A DNA stretch of 64,000 nt from Ceratotherium simum simum (lineage: Eukaryota > Chordata > Mammalia > Perissodactyla > Rhinocerotidae), in assembly GCF_000283155.1 (NCBI RefSeq), contig NW_004454207.1, forward strand, positions 17,432,028 to 17,496,027. Direction: 5' to 3'. Positions 11,741-24,372 of this stretch are shown piece after piece. Under the pieces are notes generated by a model. It had not been told where the DNA came from, ran no database searches, and saw only the letters and a list, made by a program, of their open reading frames with translations. Numbering within the stretch: position 1 is the first letter of the stretch; each line of letters starts with the position of its first letter. The position numbers and the translations under genes were made by a program.

Positions 11741-13573
11741 ATTTGCTCTTATCCAAATTATTGGGGAAGTCAGTTACAACATAAATGAAGAAAACATACA
11801 TTTAATATATACCTGCTATGTGCAGTATATTGTACTGGAGGGATGAGTAGGTATAGATGTAATATCTTACTTCAACCAGAATATGGTTTCACTGGGGTGC
11901 TAAGACCAATATACTTAAATTCAGGGACTGTACACTAGATTGGATCCGGATCTGGGGCTTCAGTTCCAGCCCCATTCCTTCATGGCCATGTCACCTTAGC
12001 ATGTCACTTCCCCTATGGCTTCTCAATACTTAAGTAACCCAAGATCACTTCTATTTTTTCAGAATAGAAGGAAATATAATGACATGTCAAATGGGATCAC
12101 AAATTTATAGTATTTAAAATGTTACTATGTAACTTACTAACTTCTTTACCATAAAAATGACATATATTGTACTATTCACAAGATAATGCTGTGATTTATT
12201 TTGAAAAATATCAATTCATTCTACTACATGGTTGGTATGGACTTATAATTGAACACAAGTACAAAGAATATGAATATGTTTTTTTTTCAATTCTATCAAT
12301 AGCTCTTTGAGTGAGTATATAAGTTCATTTGTAAGTGATATTAAGTCTAAATTTGAATTCTTGAATCTGAGGCATGGGCCAAGGGGTATATTGCCCCTTA
12401 TCCTTACCCCAAATACCATGGAACTGGCTCTGATCTCAGCTTAGTTGACTTATTTCTCTTAAACTGTAAAATGATTTGTAAGATCCCAGCCATATCTAGC
12501 ATGCCATAGTTTCGAAGACATTCTCTTGATAGTTATTTGTGATACATAGGATCAATTTCTCTGCTGAAAACAGTCTTACTTGACTTTGATGTGCCATTTG
12601 TTGTTTTTGGAAATACAGAAACTCTTCTATTTTGTTGTTTCTTGACAGTACAGTTTCAGAAAAAACGTATTTCCACATTATCCCAAACTCTTCAACATAG
12701 GGCTATCAATATTTTTAATTCTTCAGGAAGTTAAGATTTTATGTGTTTTGGTGCCAGGAAATAATTTTGTGGTAAAGCAAACACCTGGTTTACTAGAAGA
12801 TATTGGCATCCTACAAACATGAATTCATTATAGAGGAATTCCACATGCATTGCATCTGAGCTGCAGCTTCTGTGAACTAAAAGAACTGTGCTAGTTAATG
12901 TCTCAGAAGTTTTTAGAAAATGTAAAGTACAAGAAATTGTCAATGCTTCAAAAGCAGACATAATGTCTTATCCTTTTTGTAGCCCCAATGGTTAGTTGGA
13001 GCTTGCCTCATAGTAGGAGATCAATAAGAATATTCATGGATTGGAGTATAAGTCATTAATTTTCAAACCTTCATCCTTTGAATAACAAAGGATTTTATTT
13101 TGTTGTTTCTCAACTAGATAGGTGTGTGGCCCACAGGATTCTTACCTTTGCTTTATATTCCTTTAGAGCTATGACACAAACTAAAGCATTTTTTAGGGAA
13201 AGTGATAAAATATGTTTTGTTAATGTTTCAAACGTGCAATTATAGTCTGAAGATCATCAGGGCATAGAACTGCCTGTGGCATTCATATTTTATAGTGGCA
13301 ACCATTATTTACACGTTCCAAGTGCTGCCTGCAGGATATTACTCTTATATGAGAAATATAAGTAAATCAACATTAAAAAGTATATAGGAGTTTGGAATTT
13401 TATTTATGACTAGAAAAGTTTGACTATTTTTATTACTAGATACTTATATTCATGTCACATGCAATATAACATTTGATTATGAAAGAATTTTAGAATAAAT
13501 AAGGTGCGTTAATTGATATTCATAAAATAAGCATGAATGATACAAGATGGCCATTTGGAAACATGCCCTAAGA
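11741..13573. other. Intronic stretch, mostly unrecognised
   Basis: Unique-looking sequence. The part near 11930-12075 (CTTCAGTTCCAGCCCCATTC, then TGTCACTTCCCCTATGGC) faintly recalls a sense MIR core, but too weakly to call. Confidence 0.45.
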
Positions 13574-13779
13574 CAGGGATTCACAAACTTTTGCTAACAG
13601 GACCAGATGATAGTACATATTTTAGTTTCATGAGATGTACAGCTTCAGTTGCAACTACTCAGTTCTGCCTTTGTAGCACAAAAGCAGCCATAGACAATGC
13701 ATAAAAGAACAGGCATGGCTATGTTCCAATAAAACTTTGTTTAGAAATGCAGGCACAGGCCATATATTGCTGACCCCTG
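13574..13779 (+). mobile_element. hAT-Charlie MITE
   Basis: A 206-bp element starting CAGGGATTCACAAACTTTTG and ending ATTGCTGACCCCTG. The inside has GCAACTACTCAGTTCTGCC, AAAGCAGCCATAGACAATGC and GTTCCAATAAAACTTTGTTT, all recalled parts of a common hAT MITE. The 8-bp flanks CCCTAAGA (13566-13573) and TCCTAAAA (13780-13787) match at 6 of 8 positions, as expected for hAT. The MER subfamily number is uncertain. Confidence 0.88.
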
Positions 13780-15069
13780 TCCTAAAAATCCATTGAACTT
13801 GTCCAATTTTAAGAATTGGAAAATTTTACTAAAATTTTGTTGTATTTCTTCATGTAACTTGTAAAAGCAGTACTTTTTAAAAGAAAACATAAGTAAATTA
13901 ATCTGAAAAAATAACCTAAATAAATTTCATTTTGATTATTTGAATGGAAACATGATTTTTTTCTTATATTTGATTATAAATGTATTGAGATAAATGTACC
14001 TGCTCTTATCACTAGACTAGCTGTTATCAAAGATATTTAGACAGCAATTTTTTTAGATTATTTTCCCTAGAATATACTCTAATCTTGGATAAATGTCCCT
14101 TATCGTTAAACTGTAGGTTTCATGTCTATAAAATAAAGGTTTGGTCATAATTTCTCTAAGGTATCTTTAAACTATACAATTCTGTATTTCTATGAGTGTC
14201 ATATCATTTGCCAGTGGGAAGAATGTCATTGTTTATAGAGTTCTTTTAAAATTCTTTTGTTGAGAATGTCATTTATCCAAGAGATCTTATTATCTTTGAA
14301 GTCACGTCTAGTTTCTATATGAAAAATGTCTTTTAACATCAACGCCACTGAAAGTTAATCAGTGCCAGAATGATTACAGGATGCCTTGCTTATCATTGGA
14401 AGGTTGAGATAGTTATCACTGTGATTATCCTCACATCTGATTTGAAAGGACAGAAGGGCAACCTTTTCTGGCTATACCACTCCTAATTTGTGAAATGTCA
14501 TCATTATAACCCCTTTGTAAGATGGCAGCCTGCCTTTATTGCCATATTCTAAAGAGATTAGTCAATGTCATGCCCAAGTTCCCAGGATATCACCGGCCCT
14601 ACTCCCATCTTACATTTATCATAGATTTAACATAGTCATAAAGGGAATAATCAGAAATTCCTCTCACATCCCATCTCATTATATTATTGTGCATAAGGAA
14701 AAAATAGTTTTAAAGTATAGAGAAGAATGAATTGGGTCATGCAGCTGCTTCCCAAATGCTAAATTTCCATTTCCAGTGCCTCCATTATTTTTCCTCACTG
14801 AACTGCAGAAATTACTCATATTGAGATACAACTGTTTTCCTCCGAACCAAGTCTTCAATGTCTGCTATTTTATTAGCCCATAATAAGAGGTAATGGAAAG
14901 GGCATCAATGCAAGTGGCAGGCAAAAATCCTTAGGTTTATTCTTCGTAAACCCCTCTGCAAGGTTTTGCCTTCCCAGCACACCCATCTCTCTGGGAACCG
15001 GCTTTTTCTTTTGCCTCCTGCCTTTGAAAAGTTTCAGTGGAAACAACCACATTTTTACAAGGTGACCAT
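13780..15069. other. Intronic stretch, nothing recognised
   Basis: Moderately AT-rich unique-looking DNA; no repeat, exon or RNA gene recognised. Confidence 0.5.
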
Positions 15070-15497
15070 CTGTAGAGACCTAGGCTGACCAAGGCTGAGC
15101 TAATCCAAGTCCATTCTCAGGATCTGAGAGTTGGAACTGGGAAACGATCACCCAGGAAATTCTGAGCTCTTAAATGGAAACAATGCAAACACATAATCAG
15201 TTGGGCAGTAGCTATTTTCTAACATGTGCTTTTAGAAATAGAAAAAACCGTGAGAGAGAGAGAGAGAGGGAGAAAAGAATGAAACAAATATACAGAGAGA
15301 GGCAGAGTTGAGATATGAAGAGCAACTTTTGGTTTCTCTACAGTTTTTGGATCAGGTTCCAGTTCACCCCGTCACCTAGCTGAATCGCTGCCCTGGGGTT
15401 GTGTGAGATAGTCATATATGTGTTTAATAAACTCCCTTTTGCTAAACCTATTTCAAATAGGTTTCCGTAACTTAAAACCAAAAGAACTAATTGTGAA
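15070..15497 (+). repeat. LTR-like old repeat (ERVL type?)
   Basis: Contains GCTGAGCTAATCCAAGTCC early. Near its right end it has AATAAACTCCCTTTTGCTAA followed by AGGTTTCCGTAACTTAAAAC and CAAAAGAACTAA. This poly(A)-signal and end arrangement recalls the 3' part of several old ERVL-type LTRs. A GA dinucleotide run sits inside it at 15252-15273. Family and ends are uncertain. Confidence 0.35.
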
Positions 15498-15519
15498 GTT
15501 TATTTCATACTCCATACAT

Positions 15520-15622
15520 TCTATAACATATAAATATAAATATAAATGAATATAAATATAATATAAAGAATATTATATATTCATTATGAATGAATATATA
15601 TAATGAATATAAATATAATGCC
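15520..15622. repeat. AT-rich TATAAA tandem and palindrome
   Basis: Runs of TATAAA-like units. The part 15572-15604 is a near-perfect inverted repeat (ATTATATATTCATT against AATGAATATATATAAT) around a central ATG. Confidence 0.8.
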
Positions 15623-15734
15623 TACATAAACGTTCTTTTGATGCTAAATTATTAAACAGAATTAGTTACCCAAGGGATACGCCCCACAGAAAGAGACCAC
15701 AAAGTTTATGTGTGTGGGTATACATGTATATATA

Positions 15735-15955
15735 AAATAAATTCTGAGTGTCTTCTATGAACCAGGAAACAGTGTTAGGTAGTCAACAAGGAGCAAATAC
15801 AAAAGTGTCTAGTCTATTGGAGGAGAGATATATTAACCAAATTAACGTAAAAATTAGTAAATGATTAAAGGCTGTGGAAAATGCTATGAAGCAGAAGTAA
15901 GGGGCCGGGAGCCAGGCAGAGGAAGCAACATATGTGAAGGCCCTGTGGCTAATTC
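15735..15955 (-). mobile_element. L2 fragment, antisense
   Basis: Order of phrases fits an antisense L2 3' region: TCTTCTATGAACCAGGAAAC, AATGCTATGAAGCAGAAG, then AGGCAGAGGAAGC and GTGAAGGCCCTGTGGC. Diverged. Confidence 0.55.
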
Positions 15956-18900
15956 AACAAAGAATTCCAGTGTTGCAAATCAGAAGGATTTTTTTCACAA
16001 AGCCATTTATTAATTAGGTCCTGAAAGCATCGTTTCTGTTTTCTGACTACCATATTCAGTTCTCATGTAGGAAGAGCATTTTTGTTTATATTGCAAATTT
16101 ATTTCTCAAGTAATTTAAACCCCCTATTTCCTTAACATTATTCAAGAAAGGCATGTAGTAGTGTACAATGTTATTTACACCATCGATTTGTTCAGCAAAC
16201 TCTCTCTTTGTAGTCAGGGGAAAAAAATTGTCTCAGGCATAGTCATGATTTCACCATGGATTAGTGAATGGAATAGTGAAGTCCTGCTTAGAGTGGTGTG
16301 ATTGTGATAGTGTCCCAGCACATTAGTCCAGGTCATTCTCAGCTCCATCTCATTCAGGTAGGGTCCAACAAAGGCATGTGAGCCTAGAGCCACGGGAATG
16401 TTCATCTCTATCAAGAACTAAAGGAAAAAACACTATCTTTAGTAAGATACACTTAGGGGAGCAGCATGAAGTTCTCTCTTGGGCTAGTATCCCTCTGTTC
16501 TTAAACTGCAACCAGTGCTACTACAACATTTCAGTAATATTCTAACAAATGGTGTATAGGATATAGGAGAGAAAAATTATACTTTGTGACTTCTCCAGGT
16601 TTCTGAGTGATGCATGAACTATTTAACTGTGTACACAAAGAACTGTACATTTAGTTGCCATGGTACTGCTTGTCTGTTTTCTTTAAGGGAACAAACTGCC
16701 ACTTTAACTACTGTGACTCATCCCCTGAGGTAAAGTTGATAAAGCTGTCTTTCTTAACTTTGAACCAAATGCTTCAGTTGGCAAAGATTTTTTGCTTTTG
16801 TTGTTGTTGTTAAAGAAAAGATATGTGTTCAAAACCCAGGTTTAACCGCCATTCTCAATAGTTGATAGCTTTGAGCAAAGATCAAAATTTACTGAATCCA
16901 ATTTTAATAATTCACACATATAGATGGACAACAAATCAAATGGCCATCAGGGAAATAGTGTTTTGCTAACATGTGTTCTTTTGAGTTATATCTAAGCATT
17001 GATAAATGCGTGGCACCAATGACCCCTGGTGTTCCTGATGAAGCACTAACAAAGATCTGATGCGTAGTCTGCCCCTGATGAGAAATCTTTAATGCTCTTC
17101 AGCCTATGGACAGGGGAGAGTCCAGCGAGTGTTAGGTGTGTGAGTTTAAGAATTCTCCAGTCACTATGTACCTTAGTGATGGAAAGAATAAGTGATTCTA
17201 GGACAAATGTGAGAATCTACGTATATACTTACAGGTGTGACTCTGGCAGAATTATTAAGACCCTCCTCTGTGCTCTCATAGCACTGTGTTCATACTTCCA
17301 TTATGACACTTTTCACTTTGCTTCATAATTAATTTTCTTTCTATACCATTGGGTTACCACCTTTTTGAAGTAGAATATGCCATTATTATTATTGTTATTA
17401 ATATTCTTGATTATCAAGTGCCTAAGAAGGAAGGGCTAAATACATGCTTGCTGTATTGTTCTCAAAGAGTCTACTTTGAGTAAGCTATGTCCATTATGTT
17501 TCAACATTCTGCAAGAGATACAAAGAGAAGAAGGAAATAAGTCTGAGAACCATGGGATTACTGGATGTCAAAGATCAATTTTCTTCTAGGGAAATTCTCT
17601 GGGTTGACTTTGGCCTAGTAATAATAACTGATTTCACCTTATCCAGGGAAGCGTAGGAGAAAAGAGTCCAAGACTGAGAAAGCTCTTTTTCATTTTTTAT
17701 TAAATAATTGATGCCTTTGAGAAGGCTTCAGAAGCTACACTTTTGGAAGTCCTTAGGAACAAAGACACATTATTTCCTGGACCTGGCATATATTTCTGAG
17801 TAAAACAAGTGAAACATCCTACATCCTAACAAACTGCCTTGAATCAAATAATTCCCTGACAGAAATGAGGCAAAATTTCAATCACGAATTTTACCTTTGC
17901 AAGAAAATTCCTAAGAAAGAAGTTAATTTGGCAGTGGCAAGGCAAAAAATTCTGCAGCATCAACACTGAAGATATAAAGGTATTAAATGTAATAAAATTG
18001 AAAGATGTGCATCCTTTTTCTTTAGTAGTATTTTATTTCATTAATGAAAACTCATCAACCCAACCGTACTAAAATTATTGTAAGTTATACCAAAAGTTTT
18101 GTGAAATATGAATGTGATAATGTAGAAGGGATTATAAATTTTGTATTCTGTGATATTTTACAATTGATTTTTCTTCATTGATATAGAAACAAGTACTGAA
18201 ATCTCAAAGTTATTCCAGATAGTAATACTATAAATACAATAATGTGTTGTATTTAGAAAACCGGACTCAAAATTACAGCACATGAGCATGATCTTCGTTT
18301 AGAAAAATTAGTAGTATGTTGCACAGTTTAACAGTTGGCCTTCTAAAGAAATGCATTTAGTTCCTATTCTTCCATGATAACCTCTGTGTTACCCTAATTC
18401 TTTGTGATCAAGTGTTCTCTGTTTTAATTTCCCTAACTGCAACTAATTTTGATTTCATTAAAAAAAAGATCAAATCCATCTCTGCAATAGACTATGGACG
18501 TCATCCTAGCTTGGTGCCATCCCAAAGTCATTTCTGTATCTACCCTTCCTGGTGGCCTGGGATATTCAACTGGAATCCGTTCGACTCTGTTTGCATTCAT
18601 CAACACTCAATATATTGGGGAGATTTTCCACCTTTTTTCTTAAAAAAAAACGTAATATACCTAAATGATTGTGTAGTAAGACTCCATTAATTCAGGTCAA
18701 TTGAGGAGAATGTGATTTGAATTTATTGTGAGGAGTTTGTTGTAGTTGTCTTGTTGTTGTATAATTCAACCATAGTGTTTTTAGTTGGAGTGATATCTAA
18801 AGTTAAGAGCTGTGGAATGGCTTTCTTTCAGAGTCTTCCTGTTTAGTAGGTAACAAGGTAGTTGAATGCAAAGGGGGACCTGTCATAAGGTTGAAAAAGT

Positions 18901-20439
18901 TTGCTGTTCTTAGTAAGATGAACAGTCTCTGAAATCTTGTTTATAATCTCTAAAGGCATATTAAATTTAATAGGAAAAAACATACCATAAATAATCTTCC
19001 TATTTTCATGACTCAAATAATTATTTTTCTGACTTGAACTTGTGAAAAAAGTCCAAACAGAATAATATCATATGGGAAACTTACATAAACTTATGCTATT
19101 TTACCCAGAAATCTTAAGAATCACCAATACACCTGTCTAACTACTGGTGTCTTATTCAAAATGAACCATTAAACAGTCCATAGAAAGTGGTTTTTCCAGA
19201 TAGTATGTAAATGGATACCAGGAGAAACCAGATACTATTTAAATGGATACCAGGTTTAAATATTTAACTTTTCTATGTCTTTTGTCTTATTATTCAGTTT
19301 ACATTTTGACTTTTAAAAATGTTAGGAGTGCATTGAAATTATACATTTTAGGTTTCAATAGTTGAATCATAGGTGGCCAACTATTAAAAATATGTTCCTA
19401 TTGTGAGAATTTGTATAGTGACAGAAATAATACAAGTAAATGGAAGCATTAGATTATAACCTTTAATTAAACAAGCACTTCTTGTAATTGTAAGTGTCTT
19501 GGGGCTAATGTACATGACTACTACATTTGTTTCCACCACGATTTTATACCTGTCTGAAAAGATATGCCATGTGTCACAGGTATTGAGTTAAAATAGTTCA
19601 GTGTGATTATAGCTAATTAAATCACACATAATCACAAAACTCTATTCGAGTACTATCTGGTACAAAACTAAAGCATACAAAAAGGAGTAAAATTTATTGT
19701 AAAGGGTCAGATAGTGCTGCCCTTGATTTTCCCAGGTAACTCTAATCATTGTCAACTGAACTTCTAGATATTAATTAATGTGACAGAATAATCAAGCCCT
19801 GTATCACCTTACTTTGACTAATTATATATTTATATGTGTTTTAAGCTCTTTCCATTCAATTTTAAAGGGTGTCTGAAGCTTATGAAGTCCCTCAGAAGCT
19901 TAAGGATAAGGCCGATATAGATTTGGTTGTAATTTTTAATAAACTATTTATTTCATTGAATTCAGTGCCCCTTAAGATATGTATTCTGGGTTTCTGAGCA
20001 CTTGAAAAAAAACATGTATTTAAAAATTAAAATCGTTCACGTTCATAGGATCATAAGAATGCTATTACTCTGGTGATAATGAGGTCCAATGGATCTGAAA
20101 TTGCATTTTTCACATTATGCTGATGATGTCTTGTGCATTAGTGTTGTCATTTGTGTAGACAAAGGTGCCTCATGGTCACTTGAACAAATTTGAGCTTTAC
20201 ATGGGTAAGAGTTTTAGGTGTAGAAAGGAATCATATCATTTTTCAGCCTTTTGCAAACGTTTATCGTGATGCAGTATTGAATGTATATACAAGGCACTAA
20301 TGATTTCACGATAGTCAATCCCATGCCACAAGTATTTGCCTGCTACATGATGCCCATTTTTAATGATAGCACCAGCAAGATACCTAAACCTTCCCGAATA
20401 ACCCCAAATACCAATAATGGGATTGTATGTGAATACAAT
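15956..20439. other. 4.5-kb repeat-poor intronic stretch
   Basis: The longest segment in the window where I recognise no dispersed repeat. It holds a short TTG run near 16797-16811, ATT runs near 17382-17403, and two copies of a 32-bp unit (19196-19260). No splice-flanked reading frame with a known peptide was seen. Confidence 0.5.
19196..19260 (+). repeat. Two-copy 32-bp tandem repeat
   Basis: CCAGATAGTATGTAAATGG is followed 32 bp later by CCAGATACTATTTAAATGG, each continuing ATACCAGG. The copies differ at a few positions, so the duplication is not recent. Confidence 0.8.
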
Positions 20440-21030
20440 TGTTTTGTAAAACTGTTTGTTAGATCTACTAAAGCTGAACATCTACAACCTATCCTTTCCC
20501 CTCCTAGGTACATATCCAACAGAAATGTACAAGACATGTACAAGAATGTTCATGCAGCACTATTGGTAGTGGCCTCAAATTAAAAACTACCTAAAGGTTC
20601 ATCAACAGTAGAAGGAATAAATAAACTGTGGTATAGTCACCTAATGGAATAATTTACATCAATAAAAATAAATTAACTCACAATAATATGAGTGAATCTC
20701 ATAAATAGAATATTATGTGAAAAACATCAGACTAAAAGAGTACATAATATATGATTTCATTTATCTAAATTTTAAAAAGAGTAAAATTAATCAATGTTGT
20801 TAGAAATCAGGATAGTGGTTACCTTTGCCTTGGGGAGAAGTGACGGCAAGGGAGCATGAAGAAGCCTTCTGGGATGTTGATATAATGTTCTATTTCTTAA
20901 TCTGGTTGATGGTTACATGGGTATGTTCAGTTTGTGATGATTCATCAAGATATATACTTACTATTTGTGCATTTTTCTGTATATATGTACATATATACAG
21001 AATAAGAAATTTAAATTCTTGAAAAGTTCT
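20440..21030 (+). mobile_element. L1M 3' end, sense
   Basis: Sense L1M 3' region: CTACTAAAGCTGAACATC, CTCCTAGGTACATATCC, AAGAATGTTCATGCAGCAC, AAACTGTGGTATAGTCACC, ATAATATATGATTTCATTT and GATAGTGGTTACCTTTGCC appear in the expected order. Truncated at the 5' side, as is usual for L1. Confidence 0.85.
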
Positions 21031-21063
21031 GAGGTTAAATATGGTAAATTGAGCCCAAGTGTT

Positions 21064-21513
21064 TATCTGTGCTTATATTAGTTTCCTAGGGCTACTGTGA
21101 CAAATTACCACAAACTGAGTGGCTTAAAACAATAGAAATTTACTCTCTCATGGTGCAGAGAGCCAGAAGTCTCACATAAAAGTGTTGGAAGGGTTGTTTT
21201 CTTTTGGAGGATCTAAGGGAGAATCTGCTCCATGTGTCTCTCCCAGCTTCTGGTGGCTGCTGGCAATTGTTACTGTTCTTTGACTTGTAGACATATCACT
21301 CCAATCTCTGCTTCCTTCTTCACATGATTCTTTTTCCCTGTATGTCTTCCCTATGTCTCTGATAAGTACACTGGCCATTGGTTTTAGGGCCCACCTGGGT
21401 GATTGAGATTTTTAAATTAATGACATCTGCAAAGACTCTTTTTCCGAATAAGGTAACATTCACAGGTTCTTGGTGGACATATCTTTTGGGGGACCACCAT
21501 TCAATCAACTACA
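21064..21513 (-). mobile_element. ERVL-MaLR LTR (MLT1-like), antisense
   Basis: Opens with TATATTAGTTTCCTAGGGC and GTGACAAATTACCACAAACT, includes TGACATCTGCAAAGACTC and ends TCAATCAACTACA. GTGTT occurs at 21059-21063 and again at 21514-21518 and may be the target duplication; if so the left end has lost its TG. Confidence 0.85.
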
Positions 21514-21539
21514 GTGTTCCTTCCCAAAACTCCACAGAA

Positions 21540-23284
21540 ATCATAGTAACATAAATATAAAAATATTACATAGATAAGAAAATATGAGAAGAGCAGAAAA
21601 CACAAGAGATATTTTCAAGATCTTGGAAGATGGAAAGTGAGTATTGGTTGATTTAGCAGAGTACAGGAAATTAAAATTGGGTGCCAATAAGAAACAATTC
21701 CAAGCAGGCTCCGGATTTGGAGATAACCAAGTACTTCTGGATGCAGGGGTAAGGAGTGGGGCTGAAAATAGCAAGTTTGGTTGAAAGTCTATATAAGGAA
21801 GTTAAAGCCTCAGATAGCCTCCCTCACCCTGGACATCCAAGTGACTAATCATCCCATACCTAGACAGAAAGAAAATGAACAATAAATATAAAAGAGAAGA
21901 ATCAAAGTGGCTCTGGACTTGTGGACATGAGGAATTGCTGAGGGAGGGGGTGAAGCACTGTACTGAAGCAAAGGGACTAAGAAACAGTCTATATTTTGAA
22001 TGGTGCAGACTCCCTCCTACCACCACTTTATGCTCATCTACCAGGACACTGGCAGTTGGGCTGCTTCCCTAGTCAGGAGATTGGAGAGTTTTCTCTGGGG
22101 AAAAGTCTGCAGTCCAAGAGAAAAGACCTGCCTTTGGCAGTGCTGTCCAAAGGAAAGGACAAATACTTCCCTGATCGCGTACACTGAAGTCCAATTTTCA
22201 ATCACCCTACCGTACACATAGAGCTTTCATTCAGTTTTTCAATACTTCACTTTTACATAGCAATGGTCAGCCAAGAGTTACAAGATATTTGAGGAAAGCT
22301 CACAATATAAAAGACAGAGATTTTTTTTTAAAAGATGCGTACAGATAAAAAGAACTACGAGGAAGCAATGGCTGTTCAGGGAGATGAGAAATTCAAAAAA
22401 TTATAATGAATATTCTCAAATACATTAAAGAAGCAATTTATAGCATCCAGGATGCTATAAAAATGGACATTCAGGGAACTCATAAGAACTCTTGAGAGAT
22501 TAAAATATTATAGCACAAATCTCCAAGAATGTAAAACAAATTATCAAAGAGATGAGAAGAGTTTTTTCAAAAAAGGATCAATACAGGAGGTCTAATTGGA
22601 ATTTTAAAGAGCTGGAAGAAATGGAGAAAAAATAGAGAAGAGGAAATTATCAAATAAGTAATGCAAGAAAGTTTTCCTTAATTGATGAAGTTGTTTTCCG
22701 TATTTAAAGTGTTCAACGGGTGACCAGCAAAAGGAATTCAAGATGATTCATGTCAAGGCATATCAGCCAGAAATTTTAGGACAGCAAGAGTAAAGATTCT
22801 AAAGACTTTCCAAAAGGGGGTAGAGGAAGGTCATATACAATGTCCCAGGAATCAGAATAGCACCGGACTTCTCAAGAGTGATATTTGAAGCCAGAAGTCA
22901 ACAAAGGAATTACTAATTGCTTTCCTCATACAATTCTATATCCAGCCAATCAATCACCTAACCTGCAAGAACAGATATATAGAATTTTTCAGAACTACAA
23001 GGTCTCAAAAATATATCTATGATACACCCTTTCACAAGAAGGTCTTGGAGGGTATATTTTACCAAAATGAGTGAGTAAACCAACAAAGAAGGATTGAGAA
23101 TCAGAAAGCAAGGTACACATTGATTAGAGAGAGAGAACAGAGAAAACCTCTTGAGAGAAATATATGGCTTAGAGGTAATAAAGAAAACAGAAAAATGAAA
23201 ATATAGGAGAAAATAATTTTCAGTGAAAGAAGCCAATAGGAAGTTTAGATAATATACATATAAATGGAACACCTCCAGAAAGAC
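21540..23284 (+). mobile_element. HAL1 (half-LINE) with ORF1-like remains
   Basis: The 5' part has phrases such as GACACTGGCAGTTGGGCTGC and GGCAGTGCTGTCCAAAGG. The middle (about 22240-23100) is A-rich coding-like sequence with ATCCAGCCAATCAATCACC, TACAAGGTCTCAAAAATA, GATACACCCTTTCACAAGAA and GAGTGAGTAAACCAACAAAG, which I recognise as HAL1/L1 ORF1 sequence. HAL1 carries ORF1 (an RNA-binding chaperone) but no reverse transcriptase. Frames are broken throughout; none of the ORFs here is intact. The 5' boundary is approximate. Confidence 0.7.
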
Positions 23285-23416
23285 AAACCATTCAAGGTCT
23301 CCGAACACCTGCTGTATGTTTATGCCTTTCCTGTTTCTTCAATTGATATGCCCTTTGTCCATCCTCATTGTTTATATATTAGTCCTTAAAAGACTCAATT
23401 CAAATGTAATCTCTCC
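23285..23416 (+). mobile_element. L2 fragment, left half of a split copy
   Basis: CTCCGAACACCTGCTG, then GATATGCCCTTTGTCCATCC, then AAGACTCAATTCAAATGT matches the L2 3' coding region in order. The text continues at 24939 with ACTTCTTCCACAAAGCCTTC, the next L2 phrase, so one L2 was split by an L1M. Confidence 0.65.
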
Positions 23417-23835
23417 CAAAATGTAGGAGAAATCTATATGTCCTTGGTTAAGGAAAGCTTTCTTAACATAGACACAAAATACAGCCATAAAAATGAAAGT
23501 AAAATCTGACCACATTATAATTCTAAACTCTTGTAAAGCAAAAAATATCATAAAGGAGGTTAGGAGGTAAGTAACAGAGTGGAAAATTGTATCTCCAATG
23601 GGTACCACAATAAAGAATTGGTATATAAAGTCTATAAAGAATTCCAAGTCAATAAGAGAGATATAAAATATAATAAAATAAATTCATGCAAAAAATGGTC
23701 AAAGTTATAGCATGTAATTCACAGATGAGAAAATCCAAATATGAGACGATGGTCAACTTCACTTTTATTATTGAAAAACAAATTAAAATGAGTTACTATT
23801 TTTACCAATCATATTAATTTAAAAAATGTAATTAG

Positions 23836-24079
23836 GGGGGCCAGCCTGATGGCGTAGTGCTTAAGAGTGCATGCTCCGCTTCGTGGCCCCAGGGTTTGCA
23901 GATTCGGATCTCGGGCGTGGACCTATGCACCACTTATTAAGCCATGCTGTGGCAACATCCCATATATAAAATAGAGGAAGATGGGCATAGATGTTGGCTC
24001 AAGGCCAATCTTCCTCAGCAAAAAGAGGAGGATTGGCAACAGGGGTTAGCTCAGTGCTAATCTTCCTCACCAAAAAAAA
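23836..24079 (+). mobile_element. ERE-type tRNA SINE (older tail)
   Basis: Head GGGGGGCCAGCCTGATGGCG, A-box-like AGTGCTTAAGAGTGCATG, B-box-like GCAGATTCGGATCTCG, then AGCCATGCTGTGGCAACATC and the tail AGGAAGATGGGCATAGATGT, ending CTTCCTCACC and poly(A). A perfect 15-bp target duplication, AAAAAATGTAATTAG, lies at 23821-23835 and 24080-24094, so it inserted into the L1M after that had landed. Confidence 0.95.
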
Positions 24080-24264
24080 AAAAAATGTAATTAGTAAATC
24101 TGTTTTTCAAGTGTTAGGAAAGATGTGGAAAAAAATTTTACTCTCAGATGCTGCTAGTGGAAGTATAAATTGGTGCAACCATTTTGGGGAACTATTTCGC
24201 AATAGCCAATAAAATTGAAAAACTGTATGTCTTATTAGTAGGATGAATATATAATTTATTGTTT

Positions 24265-24372
24265 AATTTGGGACACCTTTGAAAATGAAATGTGGTACTA
24301 CTGAAATTGACGCTAAAACAAATGTATAAACTGGGATTATCTCAGACCATCTGGTTATAATGTCACCCTATG
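24265..24372. mobile_element. Possible small MITE in L1M
   Basis: TTAATTTGGGACACC at the left and ATAATGTCACCCTA at the right, with AAACTGGGATTATCTCAG between, resemble a family of short mammalian MITEs ending in GTCACCCT. The match is weak. Confidence 0.3.

Noticed and set aside
19690..19740. Phrase GTAAAGGGTCAGATAGTGC resembling a hAT MITE end
   Set aside because: The neighbouring sequence does not continue as that MITE, so the match is likely chance.
20236..20583. Overlapping ORFs on both strands (up to 100 codons)
   Set aside because: They partly overlap an L1M 3' end and have no recognisable products.
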